The translations under genes and the position numbers were made by a program. Below, piece after piece: positions 26,124-32,917 of a DNA stretch of 64,000 bases (positions are counted from its first letter, which is position 1; every line of letters starts with the position of its first letter). Where the stretch lies: the NCBI GenBank assembly GCA_050744865.1, contig JBOGHW010000059.1:19042-83041 (forward strand), read 5' to 3'. This DNA is from JAKACA01 sp050744865 (GTDB lineage Bacteria > Actinomycetota > Acidimicrobiia > Acidimicrobiales > Bog-793). Under the pieces are notes generated by a model. The model did no database searches. It saw only the letters and a program-made list of their open reading frames with translations, and was not told the DNA's origin.

Positions 26124-26960
26124 TCAGAGCTGGCAGCTCTCGCAGCAATAGGCGACACGAGCCCCGAAAGCGATCTTCGAGACGCTCGCGCGGCAGCGCC
26201 GGCACGGCAGCCCGGCACGGTCGTAGACCTTGTGGCGGCTCTGGAAGCTCCCTAGCTCGCCCATCAGGTCCCGGTACTGCTCGTCGCGCAGCGAAGACCC
26301 GCGCAGCTCGATTGCTCGGGCAAGGATCGCCTTGGCCGCCCGGGCGAGGCGCCCGATCTCCTGCCGGCTGAGCGTGTCCGTCCGCCGGTCCGGCCTCACC
26401 CTGGCCGCAAAGCAGATCTCGTCGGCGTAGATGCTGCCGATGCCCGCCACCACCGTCTGGTCGGTCAGTGCGGCCTTGAGCGCCACCTTGTGCCTCCCCA
26501 GCCTGGCCGCCAGCGTGGCGGCTGTGAGGCCGTCCACGATCGGGTCAGGCCCGAGGCGGGCAAAGTCCGAAGGCAGGCCCTCCGCGTCGACGGCGTCGGT
26601 CACGTACCACTCGCCGAATGTCCGAGGATCGACGAAACGCAACTCGCTCCCGTCATCCAGCCCCACCACCACATGAGTATGAGCAGCACGCGGGGAGGTG
26701 GGGTCGTCGACCCACAGCAGCTGACCTGTCATGCGGAGATGGATGACCAGGCACGTCCCGCCGTCGAGCAGCACCGCCAGGAACTTGCCCTTGCGCCTGA
26801 CGGCTTCCACCTGCCGGCCCAGGAGGGCAGGCGAGAGCTCGGCTGAGGGGTGGCGGCGCACCGTCCTCCGCCCGGTCACCGCCACGCTGGTAAAGCGTCG
26901 GTGGAGGGCGCGGCGCTCGAGGCCGCGGCGGACTGTCTCTACTTCAGGTAGTTCGGGCAC
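26124..26960 (-). CDS. mutM: Formamidopyrimidine-DNA glycosylase (Fpg)
   Basis: Removes 8-oxoguanine and formamidopyrimidines and cuts the abasic site. The start is taken at the GTG at 26960, since the mature enzyme must begin with Pro-Glu: the sequence reads (V)PELPEVETVRRGL, Pro2 being the nucleophile and Glu3 the acid. A longer frame to 27002 would bury this proline. Further on are RRKGKFLAV, MTGQLLW and, at the C-terminus, the zinc finger with CRRC and CCESC-type cysteine pairs. It has 278 residues, and its first 17 bases overlap the end of rnc. Confidence 0.96.
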   Translation of the reverse strand: MPELPEVETVRRGLERRALHRRFTSVAVTGRRTVRRHPSAELSPALLGRQVEAVRRKGKFLAVLLDGGTCLVIHLRMTGQLLWVDDPTSPRAAHTHVVVGLDDGSELRFVDPRTFGEWYVTDAVDAEGLPSDFARLGPDPIVDGLTAATLAARLGRHKVALKAALTDQTVVAGIGSIYADEICFAARVRPDRRTDTLSRQEIGRLARAAKAILARAIELRGSSLRDEQYRDLMGELGSFQSRHKVYDRAGLPCRRCRASVSKIAFGARVAYCCESCQL

Positions 26961-27654
26961 TCGGCGCCTGCGCGAGGGACTGCAGGGCCTCCTCGGCAGC
27001 ATGCCGTTCGGCGTCCTTCTTGGTATTCCCCGTCCCCGAACCCACGTTCTCGCCGTTGACGACGACAGACGCCAGGAACCTCTTGGCGTGGTCTGGCCCG
27101 CTCTCGCTCATGAGGTAGCTCGGCGACCCGAAGCCTCGCTGCGCCACCAGCTCCTGCAGGCGGTTCTTCGGGTCTCCGTATCTGGCCTCGCCGGCGATGG
27201 CGGTCACATGGTCCTCCAGGAGGCCGAGCACCCAGTCCCGCGCGCCTTGGCTGCCCGCCGAGAGGTAGACGGCGCCGATCACGGCTTCGAGGCAGTCCGC
27301 CAGGATCGACGCCTTGTGGCGTCCACCAGACACTTCCTCACCCTTGCCCAACAGGATCGCCGAGCCGAGCCCGAGCGTGTCTGCCAACGGGGCCAGAGCT
27401 ACGGTGCTGACGGCCGCAGCCTTCACCCGGGCTAGGTCCCCCTCGGACAGGTCCGGGTAAGCGGAGAACAGGTAGTCCGTGATGACGAGCCCGAGGACGG
27501 CGTCGCCCAGCAGCTCCAGGCGTTCGTTCGACGGCTGGCCAGGATTCTCGGCGCAGTAAGACCGGTGAGCCAAGGCGTGCCGGAGCAGCTCGGCGGAGAT
27601 GTGGTAGCCAGCCAGGCGCTCGGCCAGGTCGGCGGCCGGCACCTCGCGATCCAC
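26944..27654 (-). CDS. rnc: Ribonuclease III
   Basis: Double-strand RNA endonuclease for rRNA processing. The 236-residue protein carries the signature NERLELLGDAVLG at 43-55, the second metal-binding segment ILADCLEAVIGAVYL, and a C-terminal dsRNA-binding domain (DPKNRLQELVAQRG to KKDAERHAAEEALQ). It starts at GTG four bases after the acpP stop, with GGAAG inside the end of acpP as a likely ribosome site, so acpP and rnc are co-translated, as in many bacteria. Confidence 0.97.
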   Translation of the reverse strand: MDREVPAADLAERLAGYHISAELLRHALAHRSYCAENPGQPSNERLELLGDAVLGLVITDYLFSAYPDLSEGDLARVKAAAVSTVALAPLADTLGLGSAILLGKGEEVSGGRHKASILADCLEAVIGAVYLSAGSQGARDWVLGLLEDHVTAIAGEARYGDPKNRLQELVAQRGFGSPSYLMSESGPDHAKRFLASVVVNGENVGSGTGNTKKDAERHAAEEALQSLAQAPSARTT

Positions 27655-27658
27655 CGGG

Positions 27659-27934
27659 TCAGCTTCCGATCTTGGCCGTGACGTAGTCGACAGCGTCGCG
27701 AACCGTGCGGAGGTCCTCGAGATCTTCGTCGTCGATCCGGAAGCCGCTCACGCGGTCGGCCAGCTCCTCCTCCAGCGCCTCGACGAGCTCGATGAGAGCC
27801 AGGGAGTCAGCCTCGAGGTCGTCGGCGAAGGACGAAGACTCCTCGATGCCTGACGCGTCAATCTCGAGGATCTCGGCCAGCTGGTTGCGAACAATCTCCA
27901 GCACTTCGCTTCGGGAGACTGGTGTCTCGGCCAC
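27659..27934 (-). CDS. acpP: Acyl carrier protein
   Basis: The phosphopantetheine-carrying scaffold of fatty acid synthesis. GTG at 27934 is chosen because GAAGGAG lies six bases upstream; longer frames lack this site. The 91-residue acidic protein has the modification site in EADSLALIEL, Ser44 being the attachment residue, and a normal helix pattern ending DLRTVRDAVDYV. It heads the acpP-rnc-mutM-smc run. The usual partner plsX is on the same strand further upstream but separated by a gene of opposite direction. Confidence 0.95.
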   Translation of the reverse strand: MAETPVSRSEVLEIVRNQLAEILEIDASGIEESSSFADDLEADSLALIELVEALEEELADRVSGFRIDDEDLEDLRTVRDAVDYVTAKIGS

Positions 27935-28066
27935 GTCGGGCTCCTTCGTCTTGTCGTATCGGCCAGGCGGGCAGCTGTGCCCGATCGAGCGCCCGGTACA
28001 TCGAGCGCCAAGTACAATAGGCGGCATGTCGCGTCGCACACATCCCGTGGCGCGATTTCCGCGCCC

Positions 28067-28093
28067 CCTGGCCCTATTCGGGCCTGCCAGGGT
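28067..28093 (+). promoter_or_regulatory. Hairpin in the leader of the PheRS-like gene
   Basis: In the 279-base divergent gap between acpP and the PheRS-like gene, CCCTGGC at 28067-28073 is the exact inverse of GCCAGGG at 28087-28093; a competing inner stem GGCCC-TATTC-GGGCC also forms. It would lie in the 5' leader of the plus-strand gene about 120 bases from its start. TACAAT at 28013-28018 resembles a -10 box for that transcript. Role unproven. Confidence 0.3.
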
Positions 28094-28213
28094 GCGCGCC
28101 ACTTGCTTCGTCGGCTGACGGGCGCCCCATGAGGGCAGGGCCGGGGGCTGGGGGGTTGAGACCTCACCACCTCGACCATGGCGAACACGCCACCTTGACC
28201 CGAAGGAGCCACG

Positions 28214-29386
28214 ATGCAACGCACTTTGACTGCGCTCGAGCTCGAGCGCGACCTGGCAATCCGCGACCTCACCGATCCTGCCGCCGGTCCTCACGGCCTC
28301 CAGCTGCTCGTCGACCGTCTGGCCGCTGCCCTGGCCGGCACATGGGGCAGCTCGATCCTCGTCTGTCGAGGGGACAGGGAGGTGACGGTGAAGGCGAATT
28401 ACGACGAGCTGGGTTTCTCAGGCGACGTCGTCACGCGCGACGCCCGCTACACCAGATACGTCACACCAGCCACGATGCTGAGGAGCCACACGACGGCGAT
28501 CGTCCCTGGAGCCCTCCGCCGGCTGGCCGACCTGGGGGATGGCGCCCCGCTCGACGTCCTGCTCATCTGCCCCGGGATTTGCTACCGGCGCGACGCCATC
28601 GGCCGCTGGCATACCGGTACACCTCATCAGCTCGACGTCTGGCGCCTGGTGCGGCGGCCCGGCGGACCCGCCATGCAGGCCACGGACCTCACCGAGCTCG
28701 TCGGGGCCCTCTGCCGCGTGCTCGTTCCCGGGCAGCCTTGGCGCCTCGAGCCGCGGGTACACCCCTACACCGAGCAAGGCCAACAGGTGGACGTCGAGTG
28801 GGACGGCGCTTGGATAGAAGTCGCCGAGTGCGGGCTCGCCCGTCCCGCCGTGCTGCGGCGCGCCGGCCTGGCGGCTGGCTGGTCGGGGCTGGCGCTCGGG
28901 ATGGGCCTCGACAGGCTCTACATGCTCACCAAAGGCATCCCCGACATCCGCCTCCTACGCTCGAACGACCCGAGAGTGGCCCGCCAGATGGCGGATCTGG
29001 CGCCCTACAGGTCGATCTCGGCCATGCCGGCGATCTCGCGGGATCTGTCGGTGGCAGTGGACGAATCCGACCTGACCGAGGATCTGGGCGACCGCGTCCG
29101 CGACGCCCTTGGTCTCGACGCCGACTATGTCGAAGAGGTCAGCATCATGTCCTCGACGCAGTACGACGACCTGCCGCCGGCTGCCAGGGAGCGCCTGGGC
29201 ATCGGTTCAGGCCAAGTCAACGTCCTGGTGCGGGTGGTGCTGCGGGCGCTCGACCGCACGCTCGACGACGCCGAGGCCAACGAGCTGCGAGACCGTATCT
29301 ATGCCGCCGTGCACCAAGGCTCTGTGCATACCTGGGCCGGCACCGGGGACGTGGGTAGCACTGGTGCGACCGATGGCGTCGGGTAG
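28214..29386 (+). CDS. Single-chain PheRS-like ligase: class II aaRS core plus FDX-ACB domain
   Basis: A 390-residue protein built like mitochondrial phenylalanyl-tRNA synthetase. The class II core shows motif 1-like LRSHTTAIVPGALRRL (89-104), motif 2 CPGICYRRD (119-127) followed by HQLD (138-141), and motif 3 GLALGMGLDRL (225-235) then GIPDIRLL. A ferredoxin-fold anticodon-binding domain fills about 263-372, opening SISAMPAISRDLSVAVDE. Bacterial PheRS is normally a PheS/PheT tetramer, so this is a paralogue or a replacement. Key recognition positions differ: the FPF that clamps phenylalanine is HPY (183-185) and HQxE is HQLD. GAAGGAG lies 7 bases before the ATG. I recall a family label of the type PheS-related mystery ligase but cannot verify it. 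The substrate is unknown. Confidence 0.8.
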   Translation: MQRTLTALELERDLAIRDLTDPAAGPHGLQLLVDRLAAALAGTWGSSILVCRGDREVTVKANYDELGFSGDVVTRDARYTRYVTPATMLRSHTTAIVPGALRRLADLGDGAPLDVLLICPGICYRRDAIGRWHTGTPHQLDVWRLVRRPGGPAMQATDLTELVGALCRVLVPGQPWRLEPRVHPYTEQGQQVDVEWDGAWIEVAECGLARPAVLRRAGLAAGWSGLALGMGLDRLYMLTKGIPDIRLLRSNDPRVARQMADLAPYRSISAMPAISRDLSVAVDESDLTEDLGDRVRDALGLDADYVEEVSIMSSTQYDDLPPAARERLGIGSGQVNVLVRVVLRALDRTLDDAEANELRDRIYAAVHQGSVHTWAGTGDVGSTGATDGVG

Positions 29387-29447
29387 TGGCGCCCGCCCGA
29401 CTCTCCCACCCTGTCGGCTTGCCATCGGGACCTGCCGACACGCTCCC

Positions 29448-30482
29448 TCAGACAGCCCCGTCGGACGCGACGGCCGCAGCCAGTTTGGCGGACAGATCGC
29501 GCCCGGCCATGTCGTGGCCCGCACGCACGGCGTTGAAGATCGCCCGGGACGTCGAGGAGCCGTGGCTGATGATGCAGACCCCCTTCAGCCCGAGCAGCAT
29601 CGCGCCGCCTGTGTTCTCGGGGTCGAGCGGTTCGGCTCTCCGCAGCAGCGTCGGCAGCAGGATCTCCGAAGCGGCCTTGCACTCGGGGCTATCCCCGAAG
29701 ACCTCGAAGAGGATCGTCATGAAGGACCTGAGAGCCCCTTCGAGCGTCTTCAGGGCGACGTTGCCGGTGAAGCCGTCGGTGACGATGACCTGGACGCCGC
29801 CTGCCAGCAGATCGCGCCCCTCGGCGTTGCCGACGAACTCGAACGGGTTCGCCTCCGTCGAGGCGCCGGCGGCCAGAAGGGAGTGAACTTCCTTGGTGAG
29901 CGCGTTGCCCTTCGAGGACTCCTCGCCTATCGACAAAGTTGCGACCCGCGGCCGCTCCAGGCCGTAGCGCTCCCGGTAGAAGGCAGCTCCCATCTGGGCG
30001 AATTGCACGAGCCACTCCGGCTGGCAGTCGGAGTTGGCACCAGCGTCCAGCAGGACCGATGGCGAGTCTCCGAGGGCAGGCAAGGGCGTGGCGATACAAG
30101 GCCGGGCCACGCCGGGCAACCGTCCCATGCGAAGCAGGGCGCTTGCCATCGTGGCGCCGGTGTTGCCTGCGCTGACCATGGCACAGGCCCGCCCGTCGCG
30201 GACCGCCTCGGCGGCTCGGACCAAGGTCGAGTCCTTCTTCGTGCGGACTCCTCTGGCGGCGTCGTCTTCCATTCCGATCACCTCGGACGCCGGGATCAGC
30301 TCAAGGCCCCCGAGGTCGCCGAGAGAACCGTCGTCTGGCCCGACGAGAACCACGGGGATGCCGATCTCCTCGGACGCCCGGATGGCGCCGGCGACTATCT
30401 CGCCCGGTGCCTTGTCCCCGCCCATGGCGTCGACGGCTACGGGGAGGCCCCCTGGCGCGGCCTCAGCTGTCGGTGGGGTCAA
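29448..30482 (-). CDS. plsX: Phosphate acyltransferase PlsX
   Basis: PlsX converts acyl-ACP to acyl-phosphate for phospholipid synthesis. The 344-residue product starts at TTG 30482, overlapping the rpmF stop by 4 bases (TTGA); the conserved part begins LPVAVDAMGGDKAPGEIV. Later segments VSAGNTGATMASALLRMGRL, LDAGANSDCQPEWLVQFA and VTDGFTGNVALKTLEG are diagnostic. The frame remains open upstream through rpmF, but that region is rpmF antisense to nothing and merely frame-shifted rpmF, so it is discarded. plsX usually precedes acpP directly; here the PheRS-like gene lies between on the other strand. Confidence 0.94.
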   Translation of the reverse strand: MTPPTAEAAPGGLPVAVDAMGGDKAPGEIVAGAIRASEEIGIPVVLVGPDDGSLGDLGGLELIPASEVIGMEDDAARGVRTKKDSTLVRAAEAVRDGRACAMVSAGNTGATMASALLRMGRLPGVARPCIATPLPALGDSPSVLLDAGANSDCQPEWLVQFAQMGAAFYRERYGLERPRVATLSIGEESSKGNALTKEVHSLLAAGASTEANPFEFVGNAEGRDLLAGGVQVIVTDGFTGNVALKTLEGALRSFMTILFEVFGDSPECKAASEILLPTLLRRAEPLDPENTGGAMLLGLKGVCIISHGSSTSRAIFNAVRAGHDMAGRDLSAKLAAAVASDGAV

Positions 30483-30658
30483 TCGACTTCGAGTGCCTGA
30501 CGGCCGTGGTACCAGCCGCAGGACGGGCACACGACGTGCGGGAGCTTGGCGTTGCGGCACTGCGGGCAGATGCTGCGGGCGGGCTCCTTCAGAGTCCACG
30601 CCGAGGCGCGCCGGCTACGGCTCTTCGACTTCGAGGTCTTCTTCTTGGGGACGGCCAT
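30479..30658 (-). CDS. rpmF: 50S ribosomal protein L32
   Basis: A 59-residue basic protein starting MAVPKKKTSKSKSRSRR, with four zinc-type cysteines in CPQC and CPSC, so it is the zinc-binding form. GAGGAAG is six bases upstream of the ATG. It is in the standard yceD-rpmF-plsX order, 32 bases after yceD, and its stop overlaps the plsX start. Confidence 0.97.
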   Translation of the reverse strand: MAVPKKKTSKSKSRSRRASAWTLKEPARSICPQCRNAKLPHVVCPSCGWYHGRQALEVD

Positions 30659-30690
30659 AGTCGCTTCCTCTATCCGGTGCTGACTCGTTG

Positions 30691-31185
30691 CTAGGTTGCT
30701 ACATCTGATCCGTTGTGCTCGAGCCGAACCGCGCACGAGCATGCCTCGTTGTTGCGGTTCACTCCGCACTCCGGGCAAAGACCCTGGCAGGCCTCTCGGC
30801 ACAGCGGCGCCAACGGCAGCTCAAGGATACAGGCATCGTGGACTATCGGTTCCAGGTCCAGCCAGTCCGGTTCGACACCATAGCCGAGCTCAGGGTCGGG
30901 ATGGTCCAGGCAGACCTCGCGGACGGCCACCACCAGCTCCCCGCTCGCCTCTTCCAGGCACCGACGGCACTCGCCTTCGTAACGTGCCTGCGCCGTCCCG
31001 TCGACGACGACTCCGCCGACAGTCGACGTCACTTTGCCCTTGAAGGACACGGCGGATTCGTCGGGGACCCGGGCATAGGTGATCGCCATGCCGGGCAGGG
31101 GTGCGTGTATCTCCACTTCCCTGGCCGATCCCGAGTGCCTCCTGAGAGCGCCCACGGGCACGAGCCAGGCCCTGGCCGGGCTCAC
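30691..31185 (-). CDS. yceD: YceD family (DUF177) rRNA-associated protein
   Basis: This 164-residue protein has the YceD pattern: a short N-terminal arm (LRRHSGSAREVEI), the central VDGTAQARYEGECRRCLEEASGEL with its CxxC, and the C-terminal LCREACQGLCPECG motif. YceD homologues are needed for 23S rRNA accumulation in E. coli and are nearly always co-transcribed with rpmF. The GTG at 31185 overlaps the stop of the preceding gene (GTGA). A longer frame would extend into that gene and is not supported. Confidence 0.9.
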   Translation of the reverse strand: MSPARAWLVPVGALRRHSGSAREVEIHAPLPGMAITYARVPDESAVSFKGKVTSTVGGVVVDGTAQARYEGECRRCLEEASGELVVAVREVCLDHPDPELGYGVEPDWLDLEPIVHDACILELPLAPLCREACQGLCPECGVNRNNEACSCAVRLEHNGSDVAT

Positions 31186-31775
31186 TCCTCGTCCTGGTCG
31201 AAGAAGCCCTCCGCCTCCCTCGCCTGGCCCTCGAACCATTCCTCGGCTTCCTGGTCCACGTCCGGCCCGTCGGCGGGCACCGAGGCGAGCCGTTCACGCC
31301 CGGCCCGCACGGTCTTGGTGGTGCGATCGAGCACGATCTCGAAGGCAGCCAGCTTCTGGTCGATGTAGTCATCGGCTTCGTGGCGCATCCGCCGGCACTC
31401 CGCCTCGGCATCCTCGACCAGCCGCACGGCGCGGTGCTCGGCCTGCCGCACGATCTCGGTCCGCTGCACCATTCGCTCGGCGTGGACACGAGCGTCTTCG
31501 ATGATCTCGGTCGCTTCCCTCCGGGCGGCGGCGAGCACGTCCTCACGATCCTTGAGCAGGCGGCGGGCGCGGCGAAGCTCCTCGGGAAACTCGTCGCGAG
31601 CCGCTTCCACCAAGTCGAGGACTTCTTCTCTTGGAATCAGGACCGAGGACGACAGGGGCATCGACTTGGCCGACGACACGATGTCGATCAACTCGTCGAG
31701 AACACCTTCGACACCGCCGGCAGCCAGCGACTCTCCTTCAGTGCCCTCAGGGTCGACGTAGGTGGTGTCGCTCAC
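31182..31775 (-). CDS. SepIVA/DivIVA-like coiled-coil cell-division protein
   Basis: A 197-residue, acidic, Arg/Glu-rich protein. After an N-terminal stretch (EGVLDELIDIVSSAKSMPLS, then SSVLIPREEVLDLVEAARDEFP, a hallmark of the family) comes a long coiled coil at about 65-165. The gene lies between coaD and yceD, where actinobacteria encode this protein; the mycobacterial homologue (Rv2927c) is called SepIVA and takes part in septum formation. It starts at GTG overlapping the coaD stop. Assignment rests on position and on the conserved N-terminal segment. Confidence 0.85.
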   Translation of the reverse strand: MSDTTYVDPEGTEGESLAAGGVEGVLDELIDIVSSAKSMPLSSSVLIPREEVLDLVEAARDEFPEELRRARRLLKDREDVLAAARREATEIIEDARVHAERMVQRTEIVRQAEHRAVRLVEDAEAECRRMRHEADDYIDQKLAAFEIVLDRTTKTVRAGRERLASVPADGPDVDQEAEEWFEGQAREAEGFFDQDEE

Positions 31776-32245
31776 TTCAGTTCCTTCAATCGCCGGGCTA
31801 CGGGCGCCGGCACCATGCTGCTGACGTCTCTGCCGTAAAGCGCCACTTCGCGTATCAGCCGGCTCGCATGGTAGGCGTACTGCGAGCCGGTCGGCAGGAA
31901 GAGGGTCTCGATTCCGGTCAGCTCGCGGTTCATCTGGGCCATCTGGAACTCGCTCTCGAAGTCCGACACGGCTCGCAAGCCTTTCACGATGGCAGTGGCC
32001 CCTACCTCGCGGGCAATGTCGACCACCAGCGTCTGCATGCGCATCACGCGGACCGTCGGCAGGTGCGCCACCGACTCGGTGATCATTGCCTCGCGTTCCT
32101 CAGGCGAGAAGACGGGCTCAGCCTTCTGCGGGTTGCGGAGCGAGGCGATGATCACTTCGTCGAACAAGCCGGCTGCCCTTTCGGCGATCTCGAGGTGGCC
32201 GTTGTGGAACGGGTCGAACGAGCCGGGAAACAGGGCGATGGTCAA
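31772..32245 (-). CDS. coaD: Phosphopantetheine adenylyltransferase
   Basis: Penultimate step of CoA synthesis: ATP plus 4'-phosphopantetheine gives dephospho-CoA. The 157 residues begin TIALFPGSFDPFHNGHLEI with the T/HxGH nucleotidyltransferase motif, and continue to VKGLRAVSDFESEFQMAQMNR and LPTGSQYAYHASRLIREVA. The start is TTG, overlapping the rsmD stop (TTGA), the usual rsmD-coaD pairing. Confidence 0.97.
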   Translation of the reverse strand: MTIALFPGSFDPFHNGHLEIAERAAGLFDEVIIASLRNPQKAEPVFSPEEREAMITESVAHLPTVRVMRMQTLVVDIAREVGATAIVKGLRAVSDFESEFQMAQMNRELTGIETLFLPTGSQYAYHASRLIREVALYGRDVSSMVPAPVARRLKELK

Positions 32246-32871
32246 AAGGAGTCCTTGTCACTCGAGTCGGGCTCATCTGCAGCGGCACTATGCCGCTTGT
32301 CCCGCACCAGCGTCACGAGCGTACCGCCATAGCGATATTGGCGCGAGATCTCGTAGCTGCCGCCGGCTTCGAGTGGGTCGCGGTGCTCGAGCAGCATGCA
32401 GCAAGCTGCGCAACGCCGGAAGAGCAGCTGCCAGCCCTTCCACTCATAAGGGGGGTCGGCCAGGACCAGGTCGACGGGGGCAGCCGCGTACAGCTCCAGC
32501 CAGGCCTCGACATCTGTGCGCCTGACCTTGACAGTCGGCAGGCCGGGGTCATCGGTCTGGGTGGCGAGAGCGCGGGCGGCGACTCGGCTGCCCGAGGAGA
32601 ACCCGGTGCCCGCCAGGTTGGCGTCGATCGCCCGCAATGCTCGCGGATCTCGCTCCACGAAGGTGACCGACGAGGCGCCGCGGCTCAGCGCCTCGATACC
32701 GAGAGCTCCTGAGCCGGCGAACAAGTCAACCACGACGGCACCCTCCACGAGGCCACGAGCATCGAGAATGTCGAACATCGCCTCTCGGACGCGATCGCTC
32801 GTCGGGCGAAGCCCCGCTATCCGGGGGGCCACGAGGCGGCGGCCGCCTGCTTGCCCTCCGATCACCCGCAT
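32242..32871 (-). CDS. rsmD: 16S rRNA (guanine(966)-N2)-methyltransferase
   Basis: AdoMet-dependent methylation of G966 in the 30S head. In its 209 residues are MRVIGGQAGGRRLVAPRIAG, the AdoMet loop VVDLFAGSGALGIEALSRGA and the catalytic LVLADPPYEW (DPPY, motif IV). The C-terminus is slightly extended and acidic. It is located 46 bases after recG and overlaps coaD. Confidence 0.96.
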   Translation of the reverse strand: MRVIGGQAGGRRLVAPRIAGLRPTSDRVREAMFDILDARGLVEGAVVVDLFAGSGALGIEALSRGASSVTFVERDPRALRAIDANLAGTGFSSGSRVAARALATQTDDPGLPTVKVRRTDVEAWLELYAAAPVDLVLADPPYEWKGWQLLFRRCAACCMLLEHRDPLEAGGSYEISRQYRYGGTLVTLVRDKRHSAAADEPDSSDKDSF

Positions 32872-32917
32872 GGCTGCCCCATATCTCTCGTATGCATCCT
32901 GTCAGTTCCGGATGCGG

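Noticed and set aside
28026..28118. Possible 30-codon leader peptide (three Phe) before the PheRS-like gene
   Set aside because: ATG with AGGCGG upstream is present and an attenuator would be attractive, but the Phe codons are scattered and no terminator/antiterminator pair is clear. Kept only as a hairpin note.
27935..28213. T-box riboswitch before the PheRS-like gene
   Set aside because: AGGGTG occurs, but the conserved T-box core TGGNACC is missing and there is no following terminator.
29448..30599. Longer plsX start at 30599
   Set aside because: The added codons lie inside rpmF in another frame and have no similarity to PlsX; the TTG overlapping the rpmF stop fits better.
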